From contig BTRK01000005.1 of assembly GCA_036245805.1 (NCBI GenBank), positions 24,032,984-24,096,983 on the forward strand: a stretch of DNA of 64,000 nt. Direction: 5' to 3'. Both the position numbers and the translations under genes were made by a program. The notes under the pieces were generated by a model. It saw only the letters and a program-made list of their open reading frames with translations. It ran no database searches and was not told the origin of the DNA. This DNA comes from Pristionchus mayeri (Eukaryota; Nematoda; Chromadorea; Rhabditida; Neodiplogasteridae). Shown here piece after piece: positions 21,586 through 32,284 of the stretch. Each line of letters begins with the position of its first letter. The stretch's first letter is position 1.

Positions 21586-22987
21586 TTATCTTGAGGAGGG
21601 AGGGGGCGTGTGCCCAATGATGGCTCCATTGGTCATGAGGTAGTCCTGCTTGACGACTCCGTAGTGGGGGAAGCCTCCCTACAAAAATAAGATGAGCATA
21701 CTCCACACTTTATACAAAATAGTGCGCATCAGCAAACGCAAACGTAGAAATTATTAGAGAGTTATGGTCACAAAAAGCTGAGAGGTCACTCTCTTCATTT
21801 CCCGAACTCTCTCATCGATCAACCGGTCGAGAGAGTTCGGGAAATGAAGAGAGTGACCCCTCAGCTTTTTGCGACCATAAATGGCCCATTAGCGATACTC
21901 ACCATGGGGTTGACGGTCTTCTCGGTGAGATAGAACTCAGTGGCACCGTTGGTCTTGCCATCGCCGGAAAGAGGAGACTTGCGGATGCGGTAGATCTTCT
22001 TGTTCATCTCAGTTCTGTGATGGTCTCCCTTCTGCCCAGCAAGGGAAACCGTGAACTGGACACGAGAAGGGTGCCAAGCTCCGATACAAGCGACCTGAAC
22101 GATTATGATTTCATATAACGAAAAAGGAAAAAAAATACAGCAATATTATTATCTAATAGCTCAGAACCGGGATTTTATTAGCAAAAACATTATGTCCACT
22201 ACTTTAATTTTGGCAAGCATCACTACAATATTGGCTATAGCGTGAGAGGAAAAAAATACCTTGCGGGCCTTTCGAGGGAGCTTCTTGGTATGCCATCTCG
22301 AAGTGACTCCATTGAATCCCTTTCCGCGGGTAACACCAATGGTGTCGATCATCTCATCGTGAGAGAAGACCTGGTCGGCGAGGGTCTGTAAACAAAGTAT
22401 TGTTAGGATTACACGCTGTTAGGACTATGAGCCTGAGAGCTTGAAAATACCGGGACAGAAACCTCTTCTGGTACTGTTTCAGTAAAATAAAGGCTATTCC
22501 ACGTGATGCGCCGAGTAATGGAAGAACAAGCGGATTTTAGAGATAATATACAAATTCTAACCTGTTTCTCAAGAAGCTCGCGGCTCCGCTCGACCTTTCG
22601 GCGATGGCGCCACCGTTAACTTGGACCTCTATGATATGGGTCTTCTTGTTACGATGCTTGATGAGCTTCTGCTGAAAAGGGGAAATAATTATACATGCAA
22701 CCAAAATATTCCGGTCAATCGTCGATTTTGTAAAAAATATTATAACTTGCCTGGGTGTGGACGATAACGCGGGTGCTGGAGCAGTACTTCCTCATATTGT
22801 TGAGGTCTCCCTCTACGGCATTCTTGCTAAAATCATCCTGCCACTAAAGGAAAGTTTTCACCGATGCAAGGCGTAAAAAAGTAGCGTAAAAAGCGCAATA
22901 CCAAGCGAGCCAGTTTTAAAATGCGTCCGCGGAAGTCCTCAGTGAGGTGCTCAGCGAACACGGTCTTGATGGGGCGAGGTTCGTGAC
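21586..22987 (-). pseudogene. rpl-3: Ribosomal protein uL3 (rpl-3) copy: truncated at both ends and frameshifted
   Basis: Exons on - are 22987-22902, 22843-22751, 22671-22562, 22385-22260, 22094-21903 and 21678-21586. They encode the central part of uL3: [106 protein letters not shown] and GGFPHYGVVKQDYLM, then PPPSSR and TAA. About 110 N-terminal residues and the C-terminal part after the GGFPHYG region are absent. The exon 22671-22562 is 110 bases where phase requires a multiple of 3: after GCCGAA one A is missing, and restoring the frame gives the expected EKQ end. [12 protein letters not shown] also lacks four residues usual in the family. The second intron begins GC (CAG|GCAAGT). Intact uL3 sits at the peptidyl-transferase centre of the 60S subunit. 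This looks like a decaying paralogue, although the frameshift alone could be an assembly error. Confidence 0.8.
21774..21880. mobile_element. Hairpin element inside uL3-like intron
   Basis: GGTCACAAAAAGCTGAGAGG...CCGAACTCTCTC pairs almost perfectly with GAGAGAGTTCGG...CCCTCAGCTTTTTGCGACC; arms are about 48 bases with a short ATCGATCAACCGGTC centre. It fills most of the last intron. Confidence 0.8.
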
Positions 22988-23338
22988 CTAGAACGGGAAT
23001 AATCAAAATGTTGTCAAATAATGAAAAGCGATTAGTGAAAATAGGGCAAAAAAGGACAAATTCTGGCTCGTAAACTGAATCGTAGGCATAACCTTGGTTC
23101 TTGTAGCGTACATGAATATAATAACGATGAATCGCCTAATTTTAAACAATTAAAACATACAAAATTAATGGGAAAAGTTCAAAATAAACAGGAAAACAAG
23201 CATGCTTCTTCAGCTAGCGTCGATCAAACTTACCGTACTTTTGGTTCGAATTCAGCGGGGAAACATTGCAGTCTGGTAATCGCTTCAAGATATATTTGCG
23301 GGAAAATTCAAAAATAAATTTCCTTTGTCTACCCTTAT

Positions 23339-23610
23339 CACGGCCCCCGGAAGATCGACATAAGGAAAGCAAAAACGTCCGGGAGCAATCCTGAAAATTG
23401 TCCGAGCTGTAAAAAATTATGCTGTGGAATTTGCTCGCTAAACGGAACAAAAGACTGTTCGCACCGCGCGTAACGTGACAATCAGGCATTTCAAGTTGCA
23501 ACTCAGGCTTCTCAGGCAATTCTGACTGTACTTTTTTTGAAAGCGCGCGTCTTTTCCTTGATGCCTGCGGACGTTTTCATTTTTCTTATGTCGATGCTCC
23601 GGGGGCCGTG
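23339..23610. mobile_element. CACGGCCCCC-family element, 6-bp TSD
   Basis: Ends are CACGGCCCCCGGAAGATCG and CGATGCTCCGGGGGCCGTG. Flanks CCTTAT (23333-23338) and CCTTGT (23611-23616) match at five of six bases. Inside are AACGTCCGGGAGC at the left and GCCTGCGGACGTTTT at the right. It lies about 350 bases upstream of the first surviving uL3-like exon. The interior is nearly the reverse complement of 51727-52009. Confidence 0.8.
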
Positions 23611-23689
23611 CCTTGTTACAACGGGGGGCGGAACGCTGTGGTCCGGGTTATGCCTACTGAGGATCAGTAATGGGGGACAGAGTTATGAA

Positions 23690-24115
23690 CAAAGAACTAT
23701 CTGGTTACCTCAATTCGACCATGGAGAATCAGATTCTGCAATAAAAATCGTATCCTTTGAAGAAAAATCTCGAGATAATTAGAATTGAAAGTGTTTTTCG
23801 AAAATAATGCATGGACGATGCGATTTTAGACTATATCCTTAATCAAGTTATTTGTAGATCATCCAATTTGTCATCGATTGCCAAACATTTGCTCGCTGTA
23901 CATCAAAAATTGACTGAAATACGGCCAATTTAAGTGGTAGGTCATTCTTCAATACCAGCCTTCAATATGCAAATTTCGCAAAACCAAGTGAATAGACGTT
24001 ATCATCGCCCTAATTATACCCTACCCCAACTAGTTCAAGCAGAAATTGAGACAAAATTTTTTCTCTGTCGTATTCGTTCCTGCAATGTTACAGGAGATCC
24101 GTGATAAGCGGTTTG
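23690..24115. mobile_element. Half copy of the foldback element at 19600-20213
   Basis: It shares ACCTCAATTCGACCATGGAG, ATTGAGACAAAATTTTTT and TACAGGAGATCCGTG with that element, but ends abruptly at the hairpin tip, as expected for a foldback broken at its centre. Confidence 0.6.
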
Positions 24116-24208
24116 GCCGGTCTCTAGTTATGACTACCTGGATCTGGCTCACGATTTCCCGGACCTGGCGGACACGCCCAAAATTTTTACACGCAGATGA
24201 TAGCCGGG

Positions 24209-24716
24209 GCTACCGAAATTTCTATTATATATTTTTTAAAATAATTCTAATTTGCTTTCATGAAATCGGGCATGCTGAACTACCCTAAGCCAAAAGGAAC
24301 ATCAATTTTGACGAGTTTGAGAAACATAGGCAATGACCGCGACGCGTCACGCGACGCATGAGTCTCACACTGCGGCGTGGCACTCGTGGCCCCCGGAGCA
24401 TCGACATAAGGAAAGGGAAAACGTCCAGGGCCGGGGGGGGGGGGGGGGAGGGGGTGACATTTGCCAAACGAGTCGCCGTTCGCTTGCAATTCGGCACAGT
24501 GACTTGGGAGTTGATTCATTGTAGACATTATGTGCACCTCTACTTTAACATATATAAGTCTTGTTACCACACGGCAATCACAGCCTTAAGGAAACGCAGA
24601 CTCAAGAACTTGTAAGAGTGAACCTTATCAGTAAGGATATTCGCGGTAGGAGTCCCAAGCGACCGAAACCTACGTGCTCCCGCCAATAAATTTTTAACGT
24701 GGAATTCAAATTTCAA
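24209..24716. mobile_element. Composite: repeat H, part of CACGGCCCCC family, poly-G element half
   Basis: Sequence shared with 53680-54175 (TTTCATGAAATCGGGCATGC, AACTACCCTAAGCC, GACGCGTCACGCGACGCATG) leads into CCCCCGGAGCATCGACATAA, then a run of G (24433-24447), then CATTTGCCAAACGAGTCGCC...TAAGTCTTGTTACCAC, then ACGGCAATCACAGCCTTAAGG, the other end of H. It is read as at least three nested or recombined elements. Confidence 0.55.
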
Positions 24717-24863
24717 ACCGCCCTAGCATCCATGTTTTTAAATATTTTTACATTCTGCAGCCTTTCGCAGGAATGGCATGCCATAAGCTTATTTATCAAC
24801 TAAAAAATAAACCCAAAAATGGCCAGGAACCTTGTGCGGATGCGCCTTTTTATAAACGCGTTC

Positions 24864-26534
24864 TAGGGACAACCATCTGCAAATTAAAAATCTTAAAACC
24901 GGGAAAAGGTTGTGCAAAGAGCGATGTTTCCCCGATCCCGCGAATTCAAATCTCAACACAAAATAGATTTTATAATTCTAATCCGATTTTTAATTGATGC
25001 GCCTTTCCAATATTCAGTGAATGGATAGAACTGGTTTCAAGGAAGCTACTCTAAAAAACAAGCTAAATCTACTTCGACACACCTCTCTAAAATCCGACTC
25101 AACATGCGATCTTCAAGCTTTTAATTGGCCAGAAAACGATTTAGGAGATGCGCCTTTCCAATTTTGCACTTCAGATGTTCAACATACTCGATAGGTGCAT
25201 TAGGAAAAAATTCAGCCAAATTCACTTCGACACACCTTGTCAAATCTTATGATGAAATTTCCGACAACTGCATTAATCAGAAGCTTTGTCATACATATTT
25301 CTTTATTTTTGATATTGCTGGTGGTATAAATAATGGTGTAGAGATTATTCAGGTTGTATAGGTCGTGATATTCTATCTAATTCAAACTGGATAACAATTT
25401 TTGACAATGCTACAGTATACCATTAGGGTTTATACTTGATTGCAATCGTCAAAATCATATAAATGCATCTATCTAGGTCAATTATTGAGCGGGAGTAAGT
25501 GGTATATAAGAGCCCGATTCTCTAAGAGTCGAACAAAACGTGGCACATCATTGTTACGAAAACATGCGCAAAGGGGTTTTCGAGGTTGCTTATCACAATG
25601 GTCAACTTCATTTTGCACCATATCGACCGGTTGGGCCAGGCTGCATGTAGGCACCATCTACATTTCTGAGGATATCTCAATTTCGGATTTATGAATCTTC
25701 TTCAAACTTTAGCAGGGGTTGAATAAGTTCACCTAGAGTCCATTCATATTGAATTTGCATATGCTTCCATGTCGAAAATGTTTGAAATTTACGTTCTCGA
25801 ATATGAGGCCGAAGCTAACGCAACGAATTAGATAGGCAGACGCGCCTTGCGTTTCACTTTCAATATCGTGCAAACAAAGGAAGATCATCTCATTTCACAC
25901 TCTCTGGCGCCATCCGAGCGGCAAGAGAGCCAAAATGATTCACAAAAATCCCTGTAACTTAAAGGAGCATAAATTTAGCCCTATACCCTGTATACGAAAA
26001 ATGATCGTCAGAGCAAGGCGCGTCTGCCTATCTAATTCGTTGCGTTAGCTTCGGCCTCATATTCGAGAACGTAAATTTCAAACATTTTCGACATGGAAGC
26101 ATATGCAAATTCAATATGAATGGACTCTAGGTGAACTTGTTCAACCCCTGCTAAAGTTTGAAGAAGATTCATAAATCCGAAATTGAGATATCCTCAGAAA
26201 TGTAGATGGTGCCTACATGCAGCCTGGCCCAACCGGTCGATATGGTGCAAAATGAAGTTGACCATTGTGATCAACACCCTCGAAAACCCCTTTGCGCATG
26301 TTTTCGTAAAAATGCTGTGCCAGACCCTGTGGGATATTGTTCGTCTCTTAGAGAATCGGGCTCATAAAATTAGATAAAGAAAAAATAAATAAAAACATTT
26401 TGAAATTTTGCACAATTGACAATTGATATAATACTATTCTAGTGACGCTATCCTCTTTCCGCATCGTCGATATCCCCATCGTACACAAATTCAGAATTTT
26501 AGAAAAATTTTGAAATTTTGAGTGGAGGACCCTA
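24864..26534. mobile_element. 9-bp TSD element (TAGGGACAACC...GACCCTA) carrying a nested palindrome
   Basis: It starts TAGGGACAACCATCTGC and ends GAGTGGAGGACCCTA, flanked by AACGCGTTC at 24855-24863 and 26535-26543. An uninterrupted version of the flank, with a single AACGCGTTC (reverse strand, 53878-53886), is present in the window. Related copies are 37958-38831 and, reversed, about 47921-48815. A palindromic element is nested at 25510-26363. Confidence 0.85.
25510..26363. mobile_element. Palindromic foldback element, 4-bp TSD ATAA
   Basis: The termini GAGCCCGATTCTCTAAGAG and complement begin two arms of about 400 bases (for example CCTACATGCAGCCTGGCC near 26212 against GGCCAGGCTGCATGTAGG near 25635). 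ATAA occurs at 25506-25509 and 26364-26367. The unoccupied site with a single ATAA is seen in the sister copy at 38578-38581. Confidence 0.85.
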
Positions 26535-26574
26535 AACGCGTTCACTTTTAATTTTTAGAAATCTGACCTACCGA

Positions 26575-27130
26575 AACTTCTATTATATATTTTTTAAAAA
26601 TAATTCTAATTTGCTTTCATGAAATCGGGCATGCTGAACTACCCTAAGCCAAAAGGAACATCAATTTAGACGAGTTTGAGAAACATAGGCAATGACCGCG
26701 ACGCGTCACGCGACGCATGAGCCTCACACTGCGGCGTGGCACTCGTGTACCAGGCGATCTTGAGTTTTTCTCCAAATCAACGTATCGTGGTTTAGTATTT
26801 TCCATGAACACGTGAAAACTCATGATCGCCTGGTAACAAGACCTATATATGCAAATGTAGGGGAACACATAAGGGTTACAATGAAACAACTTCCAAGTCT
26901 CTATGCCGAATTGCAAGCGAACGGCGACTCGTTTGGCAAATGTCACCCCCCTACGAGCGCCACGCCGCAGTGTGAGGCTCATGCGTCGCGTGACGCGTCG
27001 CGGTCATTGCCTATGTTTCTCAAACTCGTCTAAATTGAATTTCCTTTTGGCTTAGGGTAGTTCAGCATGCATGAAAGCAAATTAGAATTATTTTTAAAAA
27101 ATATATAATAGAAATTTCCGCAGGTCAGAT
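26575..27130. mobile_element. Two inverted pieces of repeat H around a CCAGGCGATC-core element
   Basis: ATTCTAATTTGCTTTCATGA...GCCACACTGC-type sequence at 26600-26750 is mirrored at 26960-27110. Between them lies a palindrome with ACCAGGCGATCTTGAG and CTCATGATCGCCTGGT, then CAAATGTCACCCCCC. Open frames here are repeat-derived. Confidence 0.6.
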
Positions 27131-27316
27131 TTATGAAAATAAAATTTCAACGTGTTTAGAAAAGGCCTATCTTGCACAAGGTTGCCGACTATTTTTGACC
27201 TTTGTTTATACATGATAAAATTGTTCGATGCGTGTCATTTGTGCAAGATCGCAAAAAACATGTAAATATTCACAAATATTAGCGTTAGGGCGGTTTGAAA
27301 TTTGAATTGAACGTTG

Positions 27317-28270
27317 TAGGGACGGCAACGGTGTTAACGAACGAGCAAAACAATTCACAAATTGGTATGCAATTGAAAGCTATGCCTCCCCCATTTCGCC
27401 TTTTCACTTTAGTTTAAAAAATAATTATCAAATCAAGAGAAAAACAATAATAAACATAAGTCGAAATGCGCCCCACTTGGACGCTTTCAGTCCAAGTGGG
27501 GCGCATCTCAAGTCACTCCGTTACTCCTACCTATCGCAAACTGAAAGACTTGTAGTTACATGACTAACGTCGAAACGATGTCGTATTTAATTATTCTGTG
27601 TATAGCGCACTCTGAAAAATCTGAATGACCTAATCGAAGAAGAATACAACCTTTAATCGGCCAAGAAGGCAAAATCAATTATTACTCCTGCTCAAACTAC
27701 GGTAGTTCGCCGAGACAAATCCACAATAATCAGTTTTAAATAAATATCTATAAATGGGCGAACTGTTCACGCTTTGTTTTTCTCATAAAAATCGATTTAC
27801 TCATTGTAAACAACATACTATAAAAGATCGCATGAACAGTTCGCCCTTTACGAGATATAATTAAAAAACCAAATTTACAACGGTAAAATGCTCAACTTTG
27901 ACGGCCTCATTCTCTAATATTTTATATTTATATTTATTTTTATTGTGAAAACAATTTTTTGCGTTTGATAATCTGCTTAAACTGAGGAAATGAAGCTTCA
28001 ACACTTAATTCTGAAAACACATATATTTTCGATCACGTCATGCTTCTCCAGTTCTGCAATATTTCTCTTTTTACCATGCTTGATGTTCTTTCAATATGTG
28101 TTCATATTCATTCCAATCAATAAAATACTTCAAATATCACATTAAATATTTTTTTAAATGTTTTAAAATATTGAAAGAATTTGGCTTGAAAAGTACGGTA
28201 GTTTGAAAGCAAAAGCGTCGGAGGTAGGCAACCAATATTCTGTACTCAATAATTCCCGTTGCCGTCCCTA
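27317..28270. mobile_element. hAT-like element, 954 bp, perfect 8-bp TSD
   Basis: It starts TAGGGACGGCAACGG and ends CCGTTGCCGTCCCTA, a perfect 15-base inverted terminus, flanked by GAACGTTG at 27309-27316 and 28271-28278. The host around it is repeat H. An internal hairpin ATGCGCCCCACTTGGAC/complement lies at 27466-27506, and a second inverted pair around GGGCGAACTGTTCACG at 27757-27845. A partial relative starts at 62521. No transposase ORF. Confidence 0.9.
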
Positions 28271-28779
28271 GAACGTTGAAAATGTACTGGCGGGAACAAG
28301 TAGGTTTCGGTCGCTTGGGACTCCTACCGCGAATATCCTTACTGATAAGGTTCACTCTTACAAGTTCTTGACTCTGCGTTTCCTTAAGGCTGTGATTGCC
28401 GTGCCTGACAATTGTAGGGTCATTTTGCGATCGATTTTGGATATTTAGGAAAATGTTTGACCCAAGGAACTCAATCTGATACAAGGAACTGGTTACGGTA
28501 TTTGATAGTGTACTGTAATATTGATTGGTGTACGACACTCCCAAGTTCCTAGTACGTCTTCTAAGCGTGCTGTGACGATTTGCGATTTTGTCATACCCCC
28601 CCCCCCCCTTTTTCGAGCTCCATCGATCCATATAGTTCATTTTATCTGAAGGTCAATTTTAACAGGTCAGCAATTCGGCTCATTTTTTTAAACAAAAATA
28701 TAGGAAAAGGCGCAGCTTTAATTTTCACATGTTATGTAGTTTTACGCCAGCTGTGCAAATTACAAATTAAGTGGAATAG

Positions 28780-28882
28780 ATACCCCTACACAACCGGACT
28801 TCCGTACACCAAACCGCGACGCAAGAGCTCGCGTGCGGTCGGGTTGTGTGGGGACCGGCTGTTGAGCCTGCATTTAGTGTGC
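28780..28882. mobile_element. GC-rich hairpin element
   Basis: CCCTACACAACCGGAC...CACGCGAGCTCTTGCG-type stem sequences fold back on TCGGGTTGTGTGGGG. A longer copy is at 49318-49445. The hAT-like element at 28903 begins just after it. Confidence 0.55.
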
Positions 28883-28902
28883 ACACTTACTGATGCTAAG
28901 TG

Positions 28903-30046
28903 TAGGGACCGCAGAGCATGGTCATTTCAGAATTCCAACTGACAGTACACGGGAAATGTCGACCACGCACCAATTTTCTTTTCAGTTTACGATTCCAAAT
29001 CGTTTGAGAACTTTTGAAATCTGTTTTTCAGTTGTTTCCTACATTTTATTTTTGATACAGATAATTTTTTCTTTTCCAAATGAATTCTCCCTATCTCAAT
29101 TATATTCTCAGATCATTTTGACTACTGTGAGGCCGGTATAATGCTGTTCACAGTGAAATTTAGAAAAGTTTATTTCTAATTTCGATTCAATCGACCGATT
29201 ATTGATTTGCTCCCTCTGCCACACCTTATATTTCGTTACGCATACAATTTAGGGACTCTAGAGCACACAATCCCGCGATTTACGTTAATGTGGCAGAGGG
29301 AGCATTGAACATACGTCGAATTTTTGCCGCCAAACACGCGTTTTTTTCCGACTTTCATTTTCCTCGGCCGATAATTGATTTGCTCCCTTTGCCATATCAT
29401 ATATTTCGTTACGAATACAAGTGATGGACAATATAGTACATGTTACGGCGAAACGCGTTAATATGGCAGCGGGAGCATTAAAGTTACATAGAGTTTTAGA
29501 CTGAAAACCCGCGACGTTTTGTGATGCCCACTTTCCTTCGATCGATAATGTACTTCCGTCCTTTGACACACCTTATATTCGTATGCCAATTCAATCTACT
29601 GATCCTAAAGAACGTCTTTTTGCGTAGTAACGCCATGTGTCATCGAACGGAATGTTACTTTCAAGATCTGAAAGCCGAACACGCGATGTTCCTTTGACAA
29701 ACAGTGATAAGCTGATTGATAAGCTATTTTCTTGGTCTGTGATTCCCAGAATGACATGTATATCAATTCGAAAACATATTTTCATATAACTTCAGTTTAA
29801 AAATGAAGAAAAATAAATAAAGAAAAGTATGAAAATAAAAAGTCAGTTGCTGATTAAGCCAATGTTGGTAGGCGGAGCGTACTGTATCTTAGCCTCGGAG
29901 TTAATTTTGTTAATTCGAATAATTAATTTACTTCGTAAAATTTTTATTTTTTTGGTGTCGAAATCGTATCGGCAGCTCATAAACTATCGGGTTCTATGCG
30001 CATTTTATTTTAGAAGCATTTTGAAGAAACCCGCCTGCTCTCCCTA
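28903..30046. mobile_element. hAT-like element, 1.1 kb, perfect 8-bp TSD
   Basis: It starts TAGGGACCGCAGAGC and ends CTGCTCTCCCTA, flanked by GCTAAGTG at 28895-28902 and 30047-30054. The family includes 571-1146 (short form). The interior has repeated CTCCCTCTGCCA/TGGCAGAGGGAG motifs, giving internal hairpins. No transposase. Confidence 0.9.
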
Positions 30047-30304
30047 GCTAAGTGCACGTGTAAGTGCAAAATGTAAATTCGCAGAAACATACGGTAAGCC
30101 CGGCAAAAAAATTCAATTGGCTTGGCCGACGCCATGTTTTTATCCATGGTTAAACCCACGTGCGTCGATTAGAGCGGTGTGGGATGGAATGAAATATGAA
30201 ATTCCCGTTGATTAAAAACTTCAAATGATCCTTAGAAGTAACAACGACCTAGCTCACTCCGGCACATCGCTATTTTCGGCGCAGACCACTCATTCGATAG
30301 CCAA

Positions 30305-30835
30305 CAGCGAAATATATGAGAGCGTTTGCCCAAAAGTCGAGCAGATCCGGAATATTTTGGCACTACAAAAAAGTCGATTTTCCAATTTCATGTGATTTGG
30401 GGTTCTCAAGGGTGCTGATGAAGATAGGAATAGTCATTTTGCACTTGGGTGTTCCGTTGGCTCCAGATCACGTTGGGTTGAATTCACATTTTCATGAATT
30501 CCATGGTTGTATGAAGCGCCAAAATTAGCCGAACAAGTTTTCCGGTGTAGAATTGTATGACGAATAAAAAAATGAAGTATACAGGCGTGTTCGTCATACA
30601 ATTCTACCCCGGAAAACTTGTTCGGCTAATTTTGGCGCTTTATAGAACCGTGGAATTCATGAAAATGTTAATTCGAAACGCCATCTGGAGCCAACGGAAC
30701 ACCCAAGTGCAAAATGACTATGCCTATCTTCATCAGCACCTTTGAGAACCCCAAATCACATGAAATTGGAAAATCTTTTTTTGCTGTGCCAGCATATGTT
30801 CGTTTCTTCGGCAAACGCTCTCGTATAAAATGTCA
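30305..30835. mobile_element. Inverted-repeat element
   Basis: The arms are near-perfect complements around 30575: CATGTGATTTGGGGTTCTCA (near 30389) with TGAGAACCCCAAATCACATG (near 30743), and GCGCCAAAATTAGCCGAACA with its complement. Each arm is about 250 bases. Confidence 0.8.
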
Positions 30836-30839
30836 AAAT

Positions 30840-31430
30840 TTTAGCTGTGCCTTTTCCTATATTTTTGTAAAAAATTAGTCGAACTGCTGATCTGTTAAAA
30901 TTGACTTTCGGATAAAATGAACTATATGTATCGATAGAGCTCGAAAAAGGAGTAAGGGTCACTCAAGAGTCAATTTTCGTCTACCTTTCACGAGAAACGA
31001 GAAAACAGCCCTTAAAGGGGGGAGGAACCAACATCAGACCCGGTGTACTGCACTCCAAAATCAAGTGTTCACAATGAGATTTGAGGGATTGTCAGACATG
31101 GCTCAGGATGTCCAAAAGCGGCTAGAACTCATTTGAAGATTTTCCCTCCGTTACCAAGAATAGCGATTCTAGCTCGATTTTCCCGTGAGAGGCGTGATAT
31201 ATGAGAGGAATCGCGAGAGAATTACCTATTTGTGGGTGTTTGCGGCGGTAGGAATCAAACTCTTTGAATCGCGCTATCGTTTTGGCACAAAGTATTTCGA
31301 ATGATGCTCTTTCAAACCGGGTTAGCAGAATTTCCATATTTGTATTCGAGGTTCAGAAGGCCAAACTTGGCACTATCACTTTTAGGGGTTCAAAACCGGA
31401 CCACTTAGACGATCATATCTCCTTTTAAAA
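30840..31430. other. No gene recognised
   Basis: A segment AATGAACTATATGTATCGAT...TCGAAAAAGG at 30910-30955 resembles 28610-28645 in reverse. No domain is visible in the open frames. Confidence 0.3.
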
Positions 31431-31630
31431 TTAAAGTTACCAGCCGAGGACGAAATTGACCCCCTATTATTAATTTACCCTCGGATAGACGATGCCCGTA
31501 TAAGCTTTGAGCGGAAAGGACCAGGGTGAAGTTGCCTGATCCAGCGCTCTTTCACTTTTGCACACTCTCATGAATGCGACGCGCGGTCGGCGCGTACAAC
31601 CTCAGGATCAGGATTTCGTCCTACTTTAAG
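31431..31630. mobile_element. Degenerate TTAA-type MITE
   Basis: TTAAAGTTACCAGCCGAGGA begins the segment; the interior has recognisable, partly rearranged family sequence (GATCCAGCGCTC, CACACTCTCATG, GGATTTCGTCC). The right terminus is lost. Confidence 0.55.
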
Positions 31631-31743
31631 ATAATATATCAGGTCCTTCATTTTTCCAATGAAAGAAAGAATTTTCCTGAAATCTCAAGAAGAAATCTGG
31701 GGATTATTTGTTTTTTTTCTCCGTATAGGCTATATACGGTATA

Positions 31744-32015
31744 AGGTAAAGGTAAAGGTACATCCCGTCTTCGAGACTGGGCTCGCGGGAGAACACTGCT
31801 AGGCCAGTGTCAATTTGGGCGTATTCAGTCCGGAGTGCCCACCTTTCGCCAGACCTATTTACCTGCGTGATCTAGTCACGACTACCAATTCCCCGTCCCC
31901 AATGGGTAGGCGCTTTGGTGAGGCGGAGACGGTGTCACGACCGGGAATCGAACCCGAGTGGGATGGAATGGGAGGGCGCGCCATAGACCACTACACCACT
32001 TCGTCTCTTCGTAAA
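31744..32015 (-). mobile_element. tRNA-derived SINE with 15-bp TSD
   Basis: Read on -, the head starts GAGACGAAGTGGTGTAGTGG with a textbook pol III A box (TGGTGTAGTGG), followed about 40 bases later by a B box (GGTTCGATTCC). The body is unrelated to tRNA and ends in a simple ACCTTT repeat tail. Perfect direct repeats GCTATATACGGTATA lie at 31729-31743 and 32016-32030. Together these are the hallmarks of a SINE inserted by target-primed reverse transcription, using a LINE's machinery in trans. Confidence 0.92.
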
Positions 32016-32284
32016 GCTATATACGGTATAGCTTTACGAATTTACACGAATAGAGAAGTTTAGGAAATTACAATTCAAATTAGTCTCGTAAGGACGATTT
32101 CCTTAACAAATGATAAACATTGTTCGATAGCCAAGGCATTTGTCAAGGTACGCCATTGGGCTAAATTTCAAATGTTGATCTAGGTTTCGCGTAGTATCAA
32201 TTTCTATAGAGTATTATTAACAAAAACTGGTCGAGTGCGACCGCGAAAATGAGTGAAATGAACGAGTTTTCACTTCATATCATT

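Noticed and set aside
28137..28640. 167-codon ORF on -
   Set aside because: It crosses the end of a hAT-like element, repeat H and a poly-C run; the parts recur separately elsewhere.
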